NCBI RefSeq assembly: GCF_020102855.1
Contig: NZ_JADHZD010000003.1
Location: 62,001 to 126,000 of the forward strand
DNA: 64,000 bases
Direction of reading: 5' to 3'
From: Nocardioides lacusdianchii
GTDB taxonomy: Bacteria; Actinomycetota; Actinomycetes; Propionibacteriales; Nocardioidaceae
In this document: piece by piece, positions 17,041 through 24,400 of the stretch
How positions within the stretch are numbered: the first letter of the stretch is position 1
Layout of the letters: every line of letters starts with the position of its first letter
Position numbers and translations under genes: made by a program
The notes under the pieces: model-generated
Told to the model about the DNA's origin: nothing
What the model saw: the letters and a program-made list of their open reading frames with translations, nothing else
Database searches by the model: none

Positions 17041-17838
17041 ATGACCAGCCCTGCTCCCGTCCTCCTGGACGTCTCCGACGCCGTCGCCACCATCACCCTC
17101 AACCGGCCCGAGGCGATGAACGGCCTCGACGTCGCCACGAAGGACCTGCTCCTCGAGACGGTGCGGCGCGTCGCCGACGACCCCGCCGTGCGCTGCGTCG
17201 TGCTCACCGGCAGCGGCCGCGCCTTCTGCGTGGGGCAGGACCTCAAGGAGCACCTCGCAGGCCTCACCGGCGAGGCTGACGTGCCGCTGTCGGACACGGT
17301 GGAGAAGCACTACAACCCGATCATGCTGGCGCTGTCCACAATGGCCAAGCCAGTGATCGCCGCGGTCAACGGCGTCGCCGCGGGCGCGGGGGCGAGCCTG
17401 GCCTTCGCCGCCGACTTCCGGATCCTGGTCGACACCGCCGGCTACAACACCTCCTTCGCCGGTGTCGCGCTGTCCTGCGACACCGGGTCGAGCTGGACGC
17501 TGCCGCGCCTCGTGGGCCGCGCCAAGGCGATGGAGCTGCTCTACTTCCCCCGCACCGTCTCCGCGACCGAGGCCCTCGAGCTGGGCCTGGCCACGCAGGT
17601 CGTGCCGGAGGCCGAGCTCGCTGCCACCGTCGGGCAGCTCGCTGCCCGCCTCGCCGCCGGGCCGACCGTCGCGTTCGGCTCGATCCGCCAGGCAGTGGCG
17701 TACGCCGCCTCGCACCCGCTCGAGGAGTCGCTCGCCTTCGAGGCCGAGAAGATGGCGCTCACCGGCGGCACCGAGGACCACCTCGCCGCGGTCACGGCCT
17801 TCATGGCCAAGGCGAAGCCGGCCTTCCAGGGGCGCTGA
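17041..17838 (+). CDS. Enoyl-CoA hydratase/isomerase, PaaG-like
   Basis: This is a 265-residue crotonase-superfamily enzyme. The oxyanion-hole blocks are FCVGQDLKEH and VAAVNGVAAGAGASLAFAAD. In the catalytic loop it has LSCDTGSSWTLPRLVG, which resembles the VPDSGSTWFLPR loop of PaaG isomerases (with a catalytic aspartate) rather than the two-glutamate pattern of hydratases. It may therefore be a 2-enoyl-CoA isomerase of the PaaG type; the substrate is not evident. ATG at 17041. It is a stand-alone gene, divergent from DUF3117, with no phenylacetate cluster nearby. Confidence 0.88.
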   Translation: MTSPAPVLLDVSDAVATITLNRPEAMNGLDVATKDLLLETVRRVADDPAVRCVVLTGSGRAFCVGQDLKEHLAGLTGEADVPLSDTVEKHYNPIMLALSTMAKPVIAAVNGVAAGAGASLAFAADFRILVDTAGYNTSFAGVALSCDTGSSWTLPRLVGRAKAMELLYFPRTVSATEALELGLATQVVPEAELAATVGQLAARLAAGPTVAFGSIRQAVAYAASHPLEESLAFEAEKMALTGGTEDHLAAVTAFMAKAKPAFQGR

Positions 17839-17850
17839 CCAGAGGGGGCG

Positions 17851-18594
17851 TCAGCCGCGCGAGGTGCGGTGCGCGCCGAGGGCACCGAGCAGCTGGCGCG
17901 GGGCCTGCACGACCATCCGGTGGCGCGAGGGGCGCGCGCCGTACTCGACCGTGAGCGCCGAGCCGCGCATGCGGTGGTTGAACCACATCGTCATGGTGCC
18001 GTGGCAGAGCCCGCCGCAGTCGAGGGACGTGCGCGGCAGGCGCAGGGCGCGGGCCAGGCGGCGGGCGAACCGCGGGTCCTTGGTGTCGGTGTCGACGCCG
18101 TTGAGCGGCTGGTGGAAGCTCACCACCCGGACCGGGTCGATCTCCTCGAGGAACGCCATCACCGCCCGCGTCTCGGGCTCGCTGGCGGGCCCGCGGCCGG
18201 ACTCGTAGCGCCCGTCGAGATCCTTCCAGCGGTGGGGGAAGTTGCGGTTCAGGTCGACGCCGCGGGCGTTGCGCCGGGTGCCGCGCGCCAGCCCGTCGGG
18301 GTTGAAGGTCGGGACCACCCAGAGGTCGACGCCCCGGATCGCGCGACCGTCGCGCAGCGTCTCCAGGATCGCCCGGGTGTGGGGCTCGTCGCCGTGCATC
18401 GTCGAGACGAGCACGATCCGGCGCCTGCCCGGCTCGCCGAGGCGCCAGGCACGGATCGGACGGCCCTTGACGGAGTGGCCGATGGTGCGCGCCTCGACCA
18501 CGGCGGGGCGATCCTCTGAAGCAGGCGCCGCGACCGCGGGCACAGGCACAGCGAGGCCGAGCGCCACGAGCACAGCGGTGACGAGACGCCGCAT
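17851..18594 (-). CDS. Secreted M14-family zinc carboxypeptidase
   Basis: This 247-residue protein has a signal peptide (VTAVLVALGLAVPVPAVAAP, cleavage near residue 25). M14 zinc ligands are visible: HGDEPH (His and Glu), then the third ligand in VVSFHQPLNG. The substrate-binding Arg/Asn region is LNRNFPHRW, and LTVEYGAR carries the likely catalytic glutamate. It is shorter than classical carboxypeptidases and close to the MpaA/gamma-D-glutamyl peptidase branch, so cell-wall peptides are a possible substrate. The ATG at 18594 overlaps the stop of the upstream membrane gene (TGATG). Confidence 0.85.
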   Translation of the reverse strand: MRRLVTAVLVALGLAVPVPAVAAPASEDRPAVVEARTIGHSVKGRPIRAWRLGEPGRRRIVLVSTMHGDEPHTRAILETLRDGRAIRGVDLWVVPTFNPDGLARGTRRNARGVDLNRNFPHRWKDLDGRYESGRGPASEPETRAVMAFLEEIDPVRVVSFHQPLNGVDTDTKDPRFARRLARALRLPRTSLDCGGLCHGTMTMWFNHRMRGSALTVEYGARPSRHRMVVQAPRQLLGALGAHRTSRG

Positions 18595-19016
18595 CAGACG
18601 GCGGCGGTGAGGTAGGCGTAGGTGAAGACCAGCACGCCGACCACCATGCCGAGGTGGGCCAGCAGGGAGAGGCCGGGCCCGTCGCTCCAGCTGTCGCCCG
18701 CCGCGGCCGGCACGTGCCGCCCCCGCGACGGCAGCCAGCGGGCCAGGACCAGGAGCCCGCAGATGGCGGTGACCCACCAGCAGGCGATCGCGAGGATGCC
18801 GACGAACGGTCCTCCGAGGAACGAGTCCTCCGGCGACACCAGCACGCCCAGCCACAGGACGAGCGCGAGCACGCCGGCCACGAAGTGGGCGAGCGGCACC
18901 CGCCTGCTGATCGTGAACTGGCCGGCCGCGCCGTCGCCCTTGAGGCGGAGGCGGGTCAGCACGATCGCCACGGCGGCGAGGGCCGTGAGGATCCACACGA
19001 CGATCGGGAACGACAT
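18594..19016 (-). CDS. Four-helix membrane protein, unknown function
   Basis: This 140-residue protein has four predicted helices: about residues 4-20, 43-61, 70-92 and 118-137. The loop after the first helix is basic (TRLRLKGDGAAG), suggesting it is cytoplasmic. I recognise no family. It is translationally coupled to the M14 peptidase gene by a TGATG overlap, so it may act with that secreted enzyme at the envelope. Confidence 0.65.
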   Translation of the reverse strand: MSFPIVVWILTALAAVAIVLTRLRLKGDGAAGQFTISRRVPLAHFVAGVLALVLWLGVLVSPEDSFLGGPFVGILAIACWWVTAICGLLVLARWLPSRGRHVPAAAGDSWSDGPGLSLLAHLGMVVGVLVFTYAYLTAAV

Positions 19017-19032
19017 GGCCGTGCAGTCTGCC

Positions 19033-19353
19033 CTAGTCGCGAGCCGGCTCGCCAGACGAGCCGTCGGCGGCGGGGCCGTGGTCGGTCGGGGGGCCGGTCC
19101 GGTCCTCGGGCCGGTCCTCCAGCTCGGTCGCCAGGCGCGCGAGCAGCGCGTCGACGTCGGACATCCGGTAGCCGCGCAGCGCGAGGGGGAACCGCACCCG
19201 GCGCAGGTCGCGCGCCTCGAGCGGCCGGTCGTCGGGCAGCGCGAGGTCGGGGCGGTCGTCGTACGCCGGCGCCATCGACCCGCCGTGGCCCGAGGCCACC
19301 ATCGCCACGCCGGCCATGGCGAGGACGATCAGTGCCGCGAACAGCCACATCAT
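19033..19353 (-). CDS. DivIVA-motif membrane protein
   Basis: This 106-residue protein has an N-terminal membrane helix (residues 3-20) and a DivIVA-like motif (LRRVRFPLALRGYRMSDVD, then ALLARLATEL), as in proteins that recognise curved membrane or polar growth zones. The C-terminus is disordered and Pro/Glu-rich. The ATG at 19353 overlaps the stop of the LOG gene (ATGA). A small DivIVA-motif gene also lies between the LOG gene and DUF3117 in mycobacteria (Rv1209 as I recall). Role in the cell is unknown. Confidence 0.8.
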   Translation of the reverse strand: MMWLFAALIVLAMAGVAMVASGHGGSMAPAYDDRPDLALPDDRPLEARDLRRVRFPLALRGYRMSDVDALLARLATELEDRPEDRTGPPTDHGPAADGSSGEPARD

Positions 19354-20120
19354 TCGGGACGCTCCGGCGGCGGTGTCGGGAAGCGGTCCTCGCGGGCGGC
19401 GACCATCAGCGCAACGGCCTCGTCGACGTCGTCGGTCACCACGAGCATGTCGAGGTCCTCGGCGTTGATCTTGCCCTCGGCGAGCACGGTGCCGCGCAGC
19501 CAGTCGAGCAGGCCCTGCCAGTAGTCCGTGCCGATCAGCACGATCGGGAACGAGGTGACCTTCTGGGTCTGCACCAGCGTCAGCGCCTCGAAGAGCTCGT
19601 CGAAGGTGCCGAGCCCGCCGGGCAGCACCACGAAGCCCTGGGAGTACTTGACGAACATGGTCTTGCGGGCGAAGAAGTAGCGGAAGTTGATGCCCTTGTC
19701 GACCCACTGGTTGAGCCCGGACTCAAAGGGCAGCTCGATGCCGAGGCCGACGCTGACTCCCCCGGCCTCGCAGGCGCCCTTGTTGGCCGCCTCCATCGCG
19801 CCCGGGCCACCGCCGGTGATGACCGCGAAGCCGGCCTCGGCCAGCTTGCGTCCGGCCTCCTCGCCGATCGCGTAGAACGGGTGGTCGGCCGGGGTGCGGG
19901 CCGAGCCGAAGACGGCAATCGCCGGCCCGAGCTCGGCGAGCGCGCCGAAGCCCTCGACGAACTCGGCCTGGATCCGCAGCACCCGCCACGGGTCGGTGTG
20001 GACCCAGTCGCTCGGGCCGCGGGAGTCGAGGAGCCGCTGGTCGGTGGTGGTGCCCTCCTCGACCTGGCTGCGGCGGGTCATGACGGGGCCCTTCATCCGG
20101 TCGTGGGAGCGGTCGCTCAT
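19350..20120 (-). CDS. LOG family protein (TIGR00730; cytokinin-riboside phosphoribohydrolase type)
   Basis: This 256-residue protein belongs to the LOG/lysine-decarboxylase-like family that hydrolyses N6-modified AMP to free cytokinin bases or cleaves nucleoside monophosphates. Signatures: VITGGGPGAMEAANKG and the catalytic PGGLGTFDELFE. The N-terminal ~50 residues are an actinobacterial extension. The ATG overlaps the dapE stop (ATGA). Position next to dapE matches M. tuberculosis Rv1205 near Rv1202. The physiological substrate in bacteria is not settled. Confidence 0.92.
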   Translation of the reverse strand: MSDRSHDRMKGPVMTRRSQVEEGTTTDQRLLDSRGPSDWVHTDPWRVLRIQAEFVEGFGALAELGPAIAVFGSARTPADHPFYAIGEEAGRKLAEAGFAVITGGGPGAMEAANKGACEAGGVSVGLGIELPFESGLNQWVDKGINFRYFFARKTMFVKYSQGFVVLPGGLGTFDELFEALTLVQTQKVTSFPIVLIGTDYWQGLLDWLRGTVLAEGKINAEDLDMLVVTDDVDEAVALMVAAREDRFPTPPPERPE

Positions 20121-21175
20121 GCCAGCCAGTCCTTCAGGAGGCGCTCGCAGCGCTCGATGTGCTCGGTGGGGACGTGCTCGTCCTGCTTGTGGGCGAACAT
20201 CGGGTCACCGGGGCCGAAGTTCACCGCCGGGATCCCGAGCCTGGTGAACTGCGCGACGTCGGTCCAGCCGAACTTCGGCGCCACCTCGCCGCCCACGGCC
20301 TCGACGAAGGCCTTGGCGGCCGGGCGGTCGAGGCCGGGCAGCGCGCCGGCGGCCAGGTCGGTCACCGTGACGTCGTAGCCCTCGAAGAAGTCGCGGACGA
20401 AGGCCTCGGCGTCGGCCTCGCTGCGGTCGGGGGCGAAGCGGAAGTTGACCTCGACGACGCACTCGTCGGGGATCACGTTGCCGGCGACCCCACCACGGAT
20501 GCCGGTGGCGTTGAGGCCCTCGTGGTAGGTCAGGCCGTCGATCTCCGGCTCGCGCGCGACGTAGTCGTTGAGCCGCGCCAGCACGGGCCCGGCGAGGTGG
20601 ATGGCGTTGACGCCCTTCCAGCTGCGCGCGCTGTGGGAGCGCTCACCGGTGGTGCGGACGTCGACGCGCATCGTGCCCTGGCAGCCCGCCTCGACGGCAG
20701 CGTTGCTGGGCTCCATGAGGATCGCGAAGTCGGCCTCCAGCAGGTGCGGGTCACTCTCGGTGAGCTTGCGCAGCCCGTTGTGGACCGAGTCGACCTCCTC
20801 GGCCTCGTAGAAGACGAAGGTCAGGTCGCGGTTGGGCTCGGTCACGTCGGCGGCGAGCTTGAGCATCACCGCGTCGCCGCCCTTCATGTCACAGCTGCCG
20901 AGGCCGTGCAGGACGCCGTCCTCGAGGCGCGAGGGCAGGTTGTCGTTGAGCGGCACGGTGTCGATGTGACCGGCGATCACCACGCGCTCGCCGCGGCCGA
21001 GCTCGGTGCGGGCGACGATCGTGTGGCCGCGCCGGGTGACGGTGAGGTGCGGGAGGCCGCGCAGGGCGGACTCGACCGCGTCGGCGATCTCCTCCTCCTC
21101 GTGGGACACCGAGAAGATGTCGACGAGCTGCTGGGTCAGGGTGACGACGTCGGCGGACAGGTCGAGGTGGGCCAT
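20117..21175 (-). CDS. dapE: Succinyl-diaminopimelate desuccinylase
   Basis: DapE removes succinate from N-succinyl-LL-diaminopimelate in lysine and peptidoglycan precursor synthesis. It is a 352-residue M20 metallopeptidase-fold enzyme: AGHIDTVP and GSCDMKGGDA carry zinc ligands, FYEAEEVDS holds the catalytic glutamate pair, and the end has AHKQDEHVPTEHIE. The ATG at 21175 is chosen because upstream codons are low-complexity. It leads the dapE-LOG-DivIVA operon. dapD and dapC are at 30.4 and 32.3 kb, so three succinylase-pathway genes sit within 13 kb. Confidence 0.95.
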   Translation of the reverse strand: MAHLDLSADVVTLTQQLVDIFSVSHEEEEIADAVESALRGLPHLTVTRRGHTIVARTELGRGERVVIAGHIDTVPLNDNLPSRLEDGVLHGLGSCDMKGGDAVMLKLAADVTEPNRDLTFVFYEAEEVDSVHNGLRKLTESDPHLLEADFAILMEPSNAAVEAGCQGTMRVDVRTTGERSHSARSWKGVNAIHLAGPVLARLNDYVAREPEIDGLTYHEGLNATGIRGGVAGNVIPDECVVEVNFRFAPDRSEADAEAFVRDFFEGYDVTVTDLAAGALPGLDRPAAKAFVEAVGGEVAPKFGWTDVAQFTRLGIPAVNFGPGDPMFAHKQDEHVPTEHIERCERLLKDWLA

Positions 21176-21183
21176 GGCTCGAT

Positions 21184-22386
21184 TCAACCAGCCGTGCCGC
21201 GGCGGCCCCGGGTCCCCCGGCCGCGCAGCGCGCCCTTCCCGCTGGATCGCAGGGCGCCGAGCAGGTCGGGCTCGAGCGACCCGTAGCCCGTACGGGTCCA
21301 CGCGCCGAGGTCGAGGCGGAAGTAGTGGACGGTGCGGTCACCTTCGATGAGGTCGAGGATGTCGCGCGGCTCGCGACCGTCGCGTACGTCGGCGGCGCAC
21401 GCCGCGCATGCAGGCACGTCGACCTCGCGGTCCGCGTCGCGCCAGGCGACCTCGCTGGTCCGGCCCTCGTGGAGCGGGTTGAACCAGCAGGCGGGCCGGG
21501 GCGTCCAGGCCGAGGGCTTCCGCTGCTGCGCGCGCGAGCGTGCCTCGTCCCCGCGGCGGGCCAGGACGAGTGCGCCGACGACGTCTGCCGGGACGGCGGC
21601 CTGCGACAGGACCGACCGCGCAGCGGCGTAGTGGTCGAGCGCCTGCTGCCAGGCGTCGAGTGCGTGGGCGCTGTCGCCCGGCTCGCCGCTGCCGATCGCC
21701 TCACCCAGAGCGAGCACCTCGGCGTCGGCCTGCTGGCGCAGCCGCCGGTCCTCGGCGGCGCGCACCGTGTGCAGCACGGTGGCGGGCAGGGTGAAGCCCG
21801 AGGGGCGGGCGCGGCGCCGCCGACGCCACGCGACGATCGCGGCGACGACCACAGCGAGGGCCACCACGATGCCGAGCCCGCCGACGACCTCGGAGGCCTG
21901 CACGCCCTCGTCGGCGGTCCAGGAGTACTTCTCGTCGTCGGGGACCTCGGCCCACAGCGCGTCGGCGTTGCCGTCGTCGAGGAGCTCCTGCACCCGGACC
22001 ACCTGGTCGGCGACGTCGTCGGGGTGCTCGTGGTTGGCCACGTTGGCGACGGACATGGTGCCGGGCTGGTCGCCGAACGCCTGGACGCTCAGCTCCGGCT
22101 CGCTCCACCGGTTCCACCCGACGTAGGTGGCGTCGCCGCCCGCGTCGTCGTGGAGCCAGGCGCTGAGGTTGGCGAAGCTGCCCTGGAACCGATCGTCGCC
22201 GCTGTCGACCTCGACGAGGACGACCTTCAGGTCGGCGCGCCCTGTGGAGGCCACCGCCTCCTCGATGCGCGCCTCGTCGGCGGCCGAGATCCCGTGGGTG
22301 GTGGCGAAGGACGGCTCGATCCACACCCCGTCACCGGCCAGCTCCTGCTCGATCTCGGCGATCGTGGCATCGGTGATCTCATCCAT
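21184..22386 (-). CDS. Membrane protein A of a three-gene paralogous cassette
   Basis: This 400-residue protein of unknown function has an N-terminal domain (1-155) of alternating helix and strand beginning IAEIEQELAGDGVWIEPSFATT. One membrane helix lies at about 166-187, followed by WRRRRR, and a soluble helical domain ends in VDVPACAACAADV (CxxC) and WTRTGYGSLEPDLL. The basic patch after the helix suggests an external N-domain and an internal C-domain, although there is no signal peptide. The same architecture and both end motifs recur in the gene at 23090-24370. The ATG at 22386 overlaps the stop of the middle gene (TGATG). Confidence 0.7.
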   Translation of the reverse strand: MDEITDATIAEIEQELAGDGVWIEPSFATTHGISAADEARIEEAVASTGRADLKVVLVEVDSGDDRFQGSFANLSAWLHDDAGGDATYVGWNRWSEPELSVQAFGDQPGTMSVANVANHEHPDDVADQVVRVQELLDDGNADALWAEVPDDEKYSWTADEGVQASEVVGGLGIVVALAVVVAAIVAWRRRRRARPSGFTLPATVLHTVRAAEDRRLRQQADAEVLALGEAIGSGEPGDSAHALDAWQQALDHYAAARSVLSQAAVPADVVGALVLARRGDEARSRAQQRKPSAWTPRPACWFNPLHEGRTSEVAWRDADREVDVPACAACAADVRDGREPRDILDLIEGDRTVHYFRLDLGAWTRTGYGSLEPDLLGALRSSGKGALRGRGTRGRRGTAG

Positions 22387-23093
22387 CAGGCGGCCTTCCG
22401 TCGTCGGGTTCCCACGTACCAGCGGAGCACCAGGAAGGCCGGCACGACGCCGAAGGCACCCATGAGCCCCGCGGCTGCGAGTCCACCGCCCGCATCGCCC
22501 CAGTAGTCCTGGTCGCTCGCCTCGTCGGGCTCGGTGCGGAGGGGCACGGCCTCCCAGGCCGCCATCTCCGCCGCGAGCCGGACCAGCGCCGGACCGGGCT
22601 GGCCCTGCGTTCGTGCGTCGACGTAGTGCTCCTCGAGCCCGACGGCCGTCGGCTCGGTCCCGCCGTCGTCCCACAGCACGACGTAGTGGCCCACCTCCCC
22701 GACCGCGGTGCTCCACTGCACGGCCGCGCCGGTCGGGGTGTAGCCGACGTCGCCGGTCCGCGGGTAGGCGAGATAGGCGATCCGGGCCGGGACCGGCGCG
22801 TCGGCGAGGATCGCCTCGGCCCGCGCCACGTCGTCCTCGGACACCCGGTCCACGAGGAGGGGGTCGACGGCGACGAGCGAGTCCTGGGCGAGGAGGGAGC
22901 GGATCGCGTCGACCGGAGGTGGCACCGTGTCCTCACGGTGGAACACCTCTGCGCGCGCCGCCACGTCGGAGGTCTCGCGTGCCTCCTGCCAGTCCTGGAC
23001 CACGACGGCGAGGGCGGAGCCGGCGACCACGCCGACCACCGCCCCGATCCACCAGCCGGCCCGCCTCAGCGGCCCCGCGTGCGCCGCGCTCAC
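22386..23093 (-). CDS. Membrane protein B of a three-gene paralogous cassette
   Basis: This 235-residue protein has a membrane helix near the N-terminus (about 14-34) and another near the C-terminus (about 205-225). Between them is a domain whose start (LLAQDSLVAVDPLLVDRVSE, then VARAEAIL) resembles the N-domains of the two flanking proteins. It lacks their C-terminal CxxC domain. Both ends of the gene overlap its neighbours (GTGA upstream, TGATG downstream), so all three are translated together. Function is unknown. Confidence 0.65.
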   Translation of the reverse strand: MSAAHAGPLRRAGWWIGAVVGVVAGSALAVVVQDWQEARETSDVAARAEVFHREDTVPPPVDAIRSLLAQDSLVAVDPLLVDRVSEDDVARAEAILADAPVPARIAYLAYPRTGDVGYTPTGAAVQWSTAVGEVGHYVVLWDDGGTEPTAVGLEEHYVDARTQGQPGPALVRLAAEMAAWEAVPLRTEPDEASDQDYWGDAGGGLAAAGLMGAFGVVPAFLVLRWYVGTRRRKAA

Positions 23094-24370
23094 CGCTCCC
23101 CCGCCCGATCGGCGAGCACGTCGCGGGCGAGGTCGTCGGAGATCGAGCCGAACCCGGTGCGCGACCACACGTCGTCACGCTCCCAGTAGGGCTGCGCGCC
23201 ACGCCGGGACGGAAGGCTCAGGTAGGGCGGGTGCCCGTCGTGAGCCATCGCCAAACCACAGGCGGCGCAGCACGGCACGTCGACCTCGCCGTCGCCCAGC
23301 CGCCACGCCGCGAAGGTCGTCGCCTCCCTGTGACGGGGGTCGAAGAAGCACGGCACCAGCCGCGGCCCCTCGCCCCGGCGGCCACGGCCGAGGTCGTGCA
23401 TCCCGACCTGGGCCAGGACGCGCGCACCGATGACGTCGGCGACGTCCGCCGACTGCAGCAGCGGCTCGACGGCGTCACGGGCGGTGAGGGCACGGTCGGC
23501 CAGGTCGCGGTCGCGTAGGCGCTCCCAGTCGGTCCTCTCGATCGCCCTCGCCAGCGCATCGGCGAGGCGGGTCGCGCGGCGGCGCTCGTCCTCGAGCACC
23601 GGCAGCGGGACGGCTGCCGGAGGAGCTGCTGCCCGGTCCGCGCCCTTGCCCCTGGCCCCACTGGACCGTCCGGTGCGCGGCCAGCCGCGCAGCGTCTGGC
23701 CGAGGAGGAGCGCGATGACCAGCGCGGAGAGCCCACCGACGATCGCCGAGAGGCCGCGGGAGGCCGAGCGGACCTCGACGAAGCGCGACGCCCCGGGCCG
23801 CCACGACGCCACCGCCTCGACCTCCAGCGCGCGCCGCGCGACCTCCTCGGCCTCGGCGGCGGTCACCGTCGCCGGGTACTCGCCGTCGTCGGGTCCGCGC
23901 GCCAGGTCGACCAGGTCCCCGGCCGCCACCGCCTGCATCTCCGCCTTGGCGAAGGCGGGCGGGTAGATGTAGTCCTCGGTCTGGATCCGGTAGCCACCGA
24001 CCTCCTGCATGGTCTCGTCGAGGAGGTCGGTGTTCCTCCCGGCGCCGATGCTCAGGCGCACCGGATCGGCATCGAGGCCGTAGGAGTAGACCCGCTGGAT
24101 CCCCTCGGTCGTGTCGAGGACGTAGAGCCCGTCGCCGAGGCGCCTGTTGAGCAGACCCGCGAGTGCGTCGACCGACGCCACCGCGTCGGACGGAAGGCCG
24201 TCGGGCGCGTCCACCAGTGCGACGTAGACCGGGAACGGCACCTCCCGCACGAGTGCGGAGATGCGGTCCTCGGCCTCCTGCGCCTCACCGCTGCCCATGA
24301 CGCGGTCGATGACCACGCCGTCCTCGCGCAGCGCCTCGGCCAGCGCGTCGATGTCGGTCGGTCCGTCCAT
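23090..24370 (-). CDS. Membrane protein C of a three-gene paralogous cassette
   Basis: This 426-residue protein is parallel to protein A. Its N-domain (1-200) starts IDALAEALREDGVVIDRVMG, a membrane helix lies at about 208-226, and the C-domain contains CFFDPRHREATTF, a CCAAC cysteine cluster in VDVPCCAACGLAM, and WSRTGFGSISDDLARDVL. The shared C-terminal blocks (FxPxHxxxT, VDVPxCAAC, WxRTGxGS) show that A and C are paralogs. The cysteines may bind zinc. It is the first gene of the unit; ileS ends 30 bp upstream of its start, in the same direction. Confidence 0.7.
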   Translation of the reverse strand: MDGPTDIDALAEALREDGVVIDRVMGSGEAQEAEDRISALVREVPFPVYVALVDAPDGLPSDAVASVDALAGLLNRRLGDGLYVLDTTEGIQRVYSYGLDADPVRLSIGAGRNTDLLDETMQEVGGYRIQTEDYIYPPAFAKAEMQAVAAGDLVDLARGPDDGEYPATVTAAEAEEVARRALEVEAVASWRPGASRFVEVRSASRGLSAIVGGLSALVIALLLGQTLRGWPRTGRSSGARGKGADRAAAPPAAVPLPVLEDERRRATRLADALARAIERTDWERLRDRDLADRALTARDAVEPLLQSADVADVIGARVLAQVGMHDLGRGRRGEGPRLVPCFFDPRHREATTFAAWRLGDGEVDVPCCAACGLAMAHDGHPPYLSLPSRRGAQPYWERDDVWSRTGFGSISDDLARDVLADRAGER

Positions 24371-24400
24371 GCGTACGTCTCCCCCGAGATGTCGTGTGCG

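Noticed and set aside
15154..17781. pepA as an 875-residue protein
   Set aside because: The in-frame extension beyond 16686 runs through DUF3117 and antisense to the enoyl-CoA hydratase; M17 homology begins at the GTG at 16686.
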